The translations under genes were made by a program, and so were the position numbers. Shown one piece after another: positions 34,568-37,814 of a stretch of DNA of 37,814 nt; the stretch's first letter is position 1; each line of letters begins with the position of its first letter. The notes below the pieces were generated by a model, which ran no database searches, was not told where the DNA came from, and worked only from the letters and a program-made list of their open reading frames with translations. Source of the DNA: Candidatus Limicola stercorigallinarum (lineage in GTDB: Bacteria > Actinomycetota > Coriobacteriia > Coriobacteriales > Coriobacteriaceae); the NCBI GenBank assembly GCA_018711625.1, contig DVID01000010.1:1-37814 (forward strand). Reading direction: 5' to 3'.

Positions 34568-35295
34568 TGGACGCTTGTGGGATCGATGCCGGAGGAACAG
34601 AAGCGCTCCCGGCGTTTGATATAGAGGCTGTGCTTGCGCAGGCTGGAGCTAAACGCACTGCTCGGGAGCGTTTGCGTGCTCTGCGTGATGGTATGGACGC
34701 TCAGCATGCTTCCTCGTACGACAGGGCGATTGCGCACCGGGTGCTTACGCTGCTTGATGAGCTCAATGCGTCGTGCGTGTATACCTACATCTCGGTAGCT
34801 AGCGAGGTTGATACGCGCCAGATCGTATCGGAGCTTTGTAAGGCAGGGGTGCCGGTGGCGGTGCCGCGCGTGACGGATGCGCATAACCTTGCCTGGCACG
34901 AGTTGCATGCGCTTGAGGAACTTGTGCCGACGCATCACGGTCTTTTGGAGCCCCGCGTGTCCGCGCCATTGGTTTCGTTGCCAGCGGTGCCCGGCGCGTC
35001 CAACGAGCTCGATGCGTCCGCTGCGTTCGATGTGCCCGGCGCACGTCGCACAGCAGCCCTTGTGCCGGGGCTCACCTTTGACCGTGCGGGGTTTCGCCTG
35101 GGCTATGGCGGCGGCTTTTACGATGCATTTCTGGCACAATTTCCGGATGTTGCCATCGGGCTTTGTCGCGCTATCTTTCTGGCCGGGTGTCTTGAAACCT
35201 GTGGCCTTGTTGAGGCGCACGACCAGCCTGTTTCCTATGTTGTCACCGAAACCACGACGCTGCGCGCCTACGCGCCGGCTCGAAAGGATGGGTAG
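34567..35295 (+). CDS. fthC: 5-formyltetrahydrofolate cyclo-ligase
   Basis: Turns 5-formyl-THF back into methenyl-THF with ATP, rescuing the dead-end folate. The start at ATG 34567 overlaps the channel's stop codon (TAATG), which fits the coupling seen elsewhere in the operon. The 242 residues begin with an extra N-terminal stretch of about 25 (ACGIDAGGTEALPAFDIEAV) before the usual KRTARERLRALRDGM start, so a later real start is not excluded, though no other ribosome site is seen. The signature LTFDRAGFRLGYGGGFYDAFL (ATP/phosphate-binding loop) is perfect. Also known as MTHFS, ygfA or fau. Confidence 0.92.
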   Translation: MDACGIDAGGTEALPAFDIEAVLAQAGAKRTARERLRALRDGMDAQHASSYDRAIAHRVLTLLDELNASCVYTYISVASEVDTRQIVSELCKAGVPVAVPRVTDAHNLAWHELHALEELVPTHHGLLEPRVSAPLVSLPAVPGASNELDASAAFDVPGARRTAALVPGLTFDRAGFRLGYGGGFYDAFLAQFPDVAIGLCRAIFLAGCLETCGLVEAHDQPVSYVVTETTTLRAYAPARKDG

Positions 35296-35298
35296 TTC

Positions 35299-36699
35299 AT
35301 GACGAACTCCATGCAGCATGTGCCTTCGTCGGAGAAGTCCTATACGCCGCCCTTCGCGGCGGAGGAGCTGAGTTTTGCCGAGGCGGTTTCGCTTGCGGCT
35401 GATACTGGCACGCTCACGGGTGATGCGGGCCCGCTGCTTGAGACGGTTATCGACATGCTTGATGAGGCGGGCCGCCCGGACCGGTATGTTGACTGCATCC
35501 AGATTGCCGGCACCAACGGCAAAACATCAACGGCGCGCTTCGCCGCTGCCATCTTGCGTGGCGAGGGCTTGAATACCGCACTCTACACCTCGCCACAACT
35601 GGTGCGTTATCCCGAGCGCATGGAGATCAACGGTACCGTGGTGGATGATGCCACCTTTGCTCATGGCGTTTCTGTTGCCGTTGAAGCGGGGCGGCGTGTG
35701 AATGCGCACAGGCGTGCAGCTGGACTTCAGACCTACACCATCACGCCGTTCGACCTGCTCACCGTGGCCGCGCTGGTGATCTTTGCCGAGCGCCCTGTTG
35801 ATGTGGCCGTGCTTGAGGTGGGCATGGGTGGCCGCTGGGATGCTACGAGCGCAACCGATCCTGTTGCGGTGGCCATCACCGGCATCGGTCTTGACCACAT
35901 GCATATTCTGGGCAATACGCTCGGCGAGATTGCGCAGGAAAAGGCTGCTGTCATCAAGCCAGGCCGCATCGTGGTGCTGGGCGAGGGCGTGCACGACCCC
36001 GAGGTTGAGCCTGTGATGATGGGGCAATGCCAGGCGTGTAACATCGCGCCCCTTGTCGCTGAGCACACGCTTATCCACGCGCCGGAGCATATAGGCGACG
36101 CCACGACGCTGCAGGTAACCACACCGCGCACCACCTATACCGTCTCGCTCCGTAAGCCGGCATATCAGGCGCAAAATGCCGCGTGCGCCATCATGCTTGC
36201 CGAAGCGTATTGCGCTCGCGAGCTTGCGCAGGATGCGCTAGAGGCCTCGCTCCTCAACTGTCCCACACCGGGCCGTTTTGATGTGTTGAGCACCTATCCC
36301 CTGGTTTTGGTGGATGCTTGTCACAATCCGCAGTCGTGCGCGACCTTTGTGTCCTCGCTCGATGAGATCGCACCCCAGGTGGATGAGCGGCCCGTGCTGC
36401 TCGTGGCGGCGCTTAAAGACAAGGATGTTTCGGGCATTGTTGAGCACCTGTTGCCGGCGTTCCCGCGTGTGGTCGTTACCCAGACGGCGTCCGATCGCGC
36501 GGTGCCCCATGAGGAGCTTGCAGAGCTCGTACGCACAGAGCTTGACCATGCGGGGAGGCCCGCCGATGATCTGGTGGGGGTGTATCCAACGGTTGCTGAT
36601 GCGGTGGAGCATCTGCAGGGATGTGGCCATGCTTTTGTTGCCGCGGGAACCATCACCCTTGCTGGCGAGGTCACCGCGTACTTTCGCGGGCAGCGATAG
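35299..36699 (+). CDS. folC: Bifunctional folylpolyglutamate synthase/dihydrofolate synthase
   Basis: Adds glutamate to dihydropteroate and to reduced folates in the cytoplasm, keeping them in the cell. The P-loop IAGTNGKTSTARF (residues 69-81), YTSPQLVRYPERMEING (the folate-binding SPH loop), FDLLTVAAL and VLEVGMGGRWDATSATDP are all canonical Mur-ligase-type features. The C-terminal domain has DACHNPQS and LVAALKDKDV. The 466 residues include about 25 more at the N-terminus than usual (MTNSMQHVPSSEKSYTPPFA). AAGGA precedes the ATG by 10 nt. Whether it also acts as dihydrofolate synthase cannot be decided; no folP or folB lies in the window. Confidence 0.95.
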   Translation: MTNSMQHVPSSEKSYTPPFAAEELSFAEAVSLAADTGTLTGDAGPLLETVIDMLDEAGRPDRYVDCIQIAGTNGKTSTARFAAAILRGEGLNTALYTSPQLVRYPERMEINGTVVDDATFAHGVSVAVEAGRRVNAHRRAAGLQTYTITPFDLLTVAALVIFAERPVDVAVLEVGMGGRWDATSATDPVAVAITGIGLDHMHILGNTLGEIAQEKAAVIKPGRIVVLGEGVHDPEVEPVMMGQCQACNIAPLVAEHTLIHAPEHIGDATTLQVTTPRTTYTVSLRKPAYQAQNAACAIMLAEAYCARELAQDALEASLLNCPTPGRFDVLSTYPLVLVDACHNPQSCATFVSSLDEIAPQVDERPVLLVAALKDKDVSGIVEHLLPAFPRVVVTQTASDRAVPHEELAELVRTELDHAGRPADDLVGVYPTVADAVEHLQGCGHAFVAAGTITLAGEVTAYFRGQR

Positions 36700-36708
36700 G
36701 AGGAACCT

Positions 36709-37800
36709 ATGCAAACGGTGAACGAGGGGCGCATCGATCGCGTTCTTGCCTATGTTGATGAGCTTCAGCCGCATGCACAGCTTTTGGTGTGCGATCCGCG
36801 CTCCATCCAGTACCTCACGGGCTATTACGCCGAGATGTACGAGCGCTTCTCGGGCGTGGTGCTGCGGCGTGGGGCAGAGCCCGTGATTGTGATGAACGCG
36901 CTCTATCCCATCGATGATTACGAGAACGCCCAGGTGGCAATCTATTCCGATACCGATGACGTCACGGAGGTTTTGAGCACCTACCTTGACCCCACGTTGC
37001 CCTTGGGCGTGGATGCTGCCATGCGCAGCGGTTTTCTTATCCCGCTTGAGGAGCGAGCGGTTGCCTCGCGGTTTTTCTTGGGCAGCCCTGCTGTGGCTCG
37101 CGCCCGCGCTCACAAGGATGCTCAAGAGCGCGAGCTCATGCGCACGTCGAGCGCGCTCAACGATGCCGTGATGGAACAGCTCCCCGCGCTGGTGCACGAG
37201 GGCGTAACCGAGGTTGAGATAGCCGATCAGCTGCTTAACCTGTATCGCGCGCAAGGTTGTGAGGGCTTTTCGTTCACGCCGATTGTGAGCTTTGGCGCCA
37301 ATGCGGCAAATCCGCATCACGAGCCGGATGGTACGGTGCTCAAACCGGGCGAGGTTGTGCTCTTTGACATCGGCGGCAGGTATCGCGGCTATTGCTCCGA
37401 TATGACCCGCACCTTCTTCTGGGGCGATGTGGACGAGGAAACAAAGCGCATCTACGACGTGGTGCGTCGTGCAAACGAGGCCGCCGAGCGCATGGTGGCG
37501 CCGGGCGTGCGTTTCTGCGACATCGATCGCTGTGCGCGCACCATCATCGAGGACGCAGGCTATGGCCCGTATTTCACGCACCGCCTGGGTCACTCCATTG
37601 GGCTTGAGGATCACGAGCCTGGTGATGTTTCGCTCGCGAACACGGCGGTGGTGGAGCCGGGCATGACGTTTTCCATCGAGCCGGGTATCTACCTTCCGGG
37701 CCGGACGGGCGTGCGCATCGAAGACCTGGTGCTCGTGGGCGACACCGGCGCCGAGGTGCTCAACCGCTACACCAAGGAACCTGTGCGCATCGACGCGTAG
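36709..37800 (+). CDS. M24 family Xaa-Pro peptidase
   Basis: A two-metal aminopeptidase P or prolidase-like enzyme removing residues next to proline, cytoplasmic. The 363-residue form has the creatinase N-terminal domain (about 1-130) and the pita-bread catalytic domain. The five metal ligands are all visible: Asp220 in LFDIGG, Asp231 in CSDMTRTF, His295 in RLGHSIGLEDHEPG, Glu324 in FSIEPGIYLPG and Glu338 in RIEDLV. TAGGAGG lies 5-6 nt before the ATG. It directly follows folC with a 9-base gap, probably on the same transcript, though no metabolic link is evident. Substrate length preference (dipeptide or longer) is not predictable. Confidence 0.93.
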   Translation: MQTVNEGRIDRVLAYVDELQPHAQLLVCDPRSIQYLTGYYAEMYERFSGVVLRRGAEPVIVMNALYPIDDYENAQVAIYSDTDDVTEVLSTYLDPTLPLGVDAAMRSGFLIPLEERAVASRFFLGSPAVARARAHKDAQERELMRTSSALNDAVMEQLPALVHEGVTEVEIADQLLNLYRAQGCEGFSFTPIVSFGANAANPHHEPDGTVLKPGEVVLFDIGGRYRGYCSDMTRTFFWGDVDEETKRIYDVVRRANEAAERMVAPGVRFCDIDRCARTIIEDAGYGPYFTHRLGHSIGLEDHEPGDVSLANTAVVEPGMTFSIEPGIYLPGRTGVRIEDLVLVGDTGAEVLNRYTKEPVRIDA

Positions 37801-37814
37801 GCTGAGGGCGCAGC

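Overview
The window looks like a chromosomal segment of a high-GC, anaerobic Gram-positive actinobacterium of the class Coriobacteriia, most likely Collinsella or a close relative. This is inferred from codon usage, the order tig-clpP-clpX, the formate/folate operon, ChW-repeat cell-wall proteins and an NADP-type glutamate dehydrogenase. No 16S rRNA or other decisive marker is present, so the genus is inference.

Layout. (a) 1-8.6 kb, accessory and surface: the 3' part of a collagen-like surface protein with foreign-looking composition, a small protein with a GIY-YIG-like tail, a nitroreductase, a four-helix membrane protein, yccF, an MFS transporter whose 5' end carries a G8 run, and a secreted ChW-repeat amidase. 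(b) 8.8-13.5 kb: maturation genes for a molybdenum hydroxylase (MocA/YgfJ-like transferase, YqeC, YqeB, XdhC-family protein) plus a Gfo/Idh/MocA oxidoreductase. YqeB and YqeC are markers of the selenium-dependent molybdenum hydroxylase system. (c) 13.7-17.2 kb: tRNA-Pro and tRNA-Gly, gdhA, a 763-bp non-coding stretch full of palindromes, including a 151-bp element with 27-bp terminal inverted repeats, and a protein with a DUF559-like nuclease tail. (d) 17.6-21.4 kb: the three hydroxylase subunits (FAD, 2Fe-2S, molybdopterin) joined by ATGA overlaps, the likely client of the maturation genes. (e) 21.6-28.3 kb: tRNA-Leu, trigger factor, ClpP, ClpX and valyl-tRNA synthetase (protein quality control and translation). 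(f) 28.6-37.8 kb: an unknown coiled-coil protein, then a one-carbon/folate cluster fhs-fchA-folD-folE-FNT channel-fthC-folC and an M24 peptidase.

How the genes work together. The last cluster can move formate across the membrane, charge it on tetrahydrofolate (Fhs), convert formyl- to methenyl- to methylene-THF (FchA, FolD), rescue 5-formyl-THF (FthC), start a pterin ring (FolE) and polyglutamylate folates (FolC). The most notable observation is that FolD has Ile and Phe at the positions of the catalytic Lys and Gln that give FolD its cyclohydrolase activity. The adjacent FchA may therefore be a genuine division of labour. Other points of interest are the G8 run that decides which start codon the MFS transporter uses, the four-fold triad structure of the ChW amidase, a dyad lying between the -35 and -10 of a putative clpP promoter, and two unusual palindromic intergenic elements.
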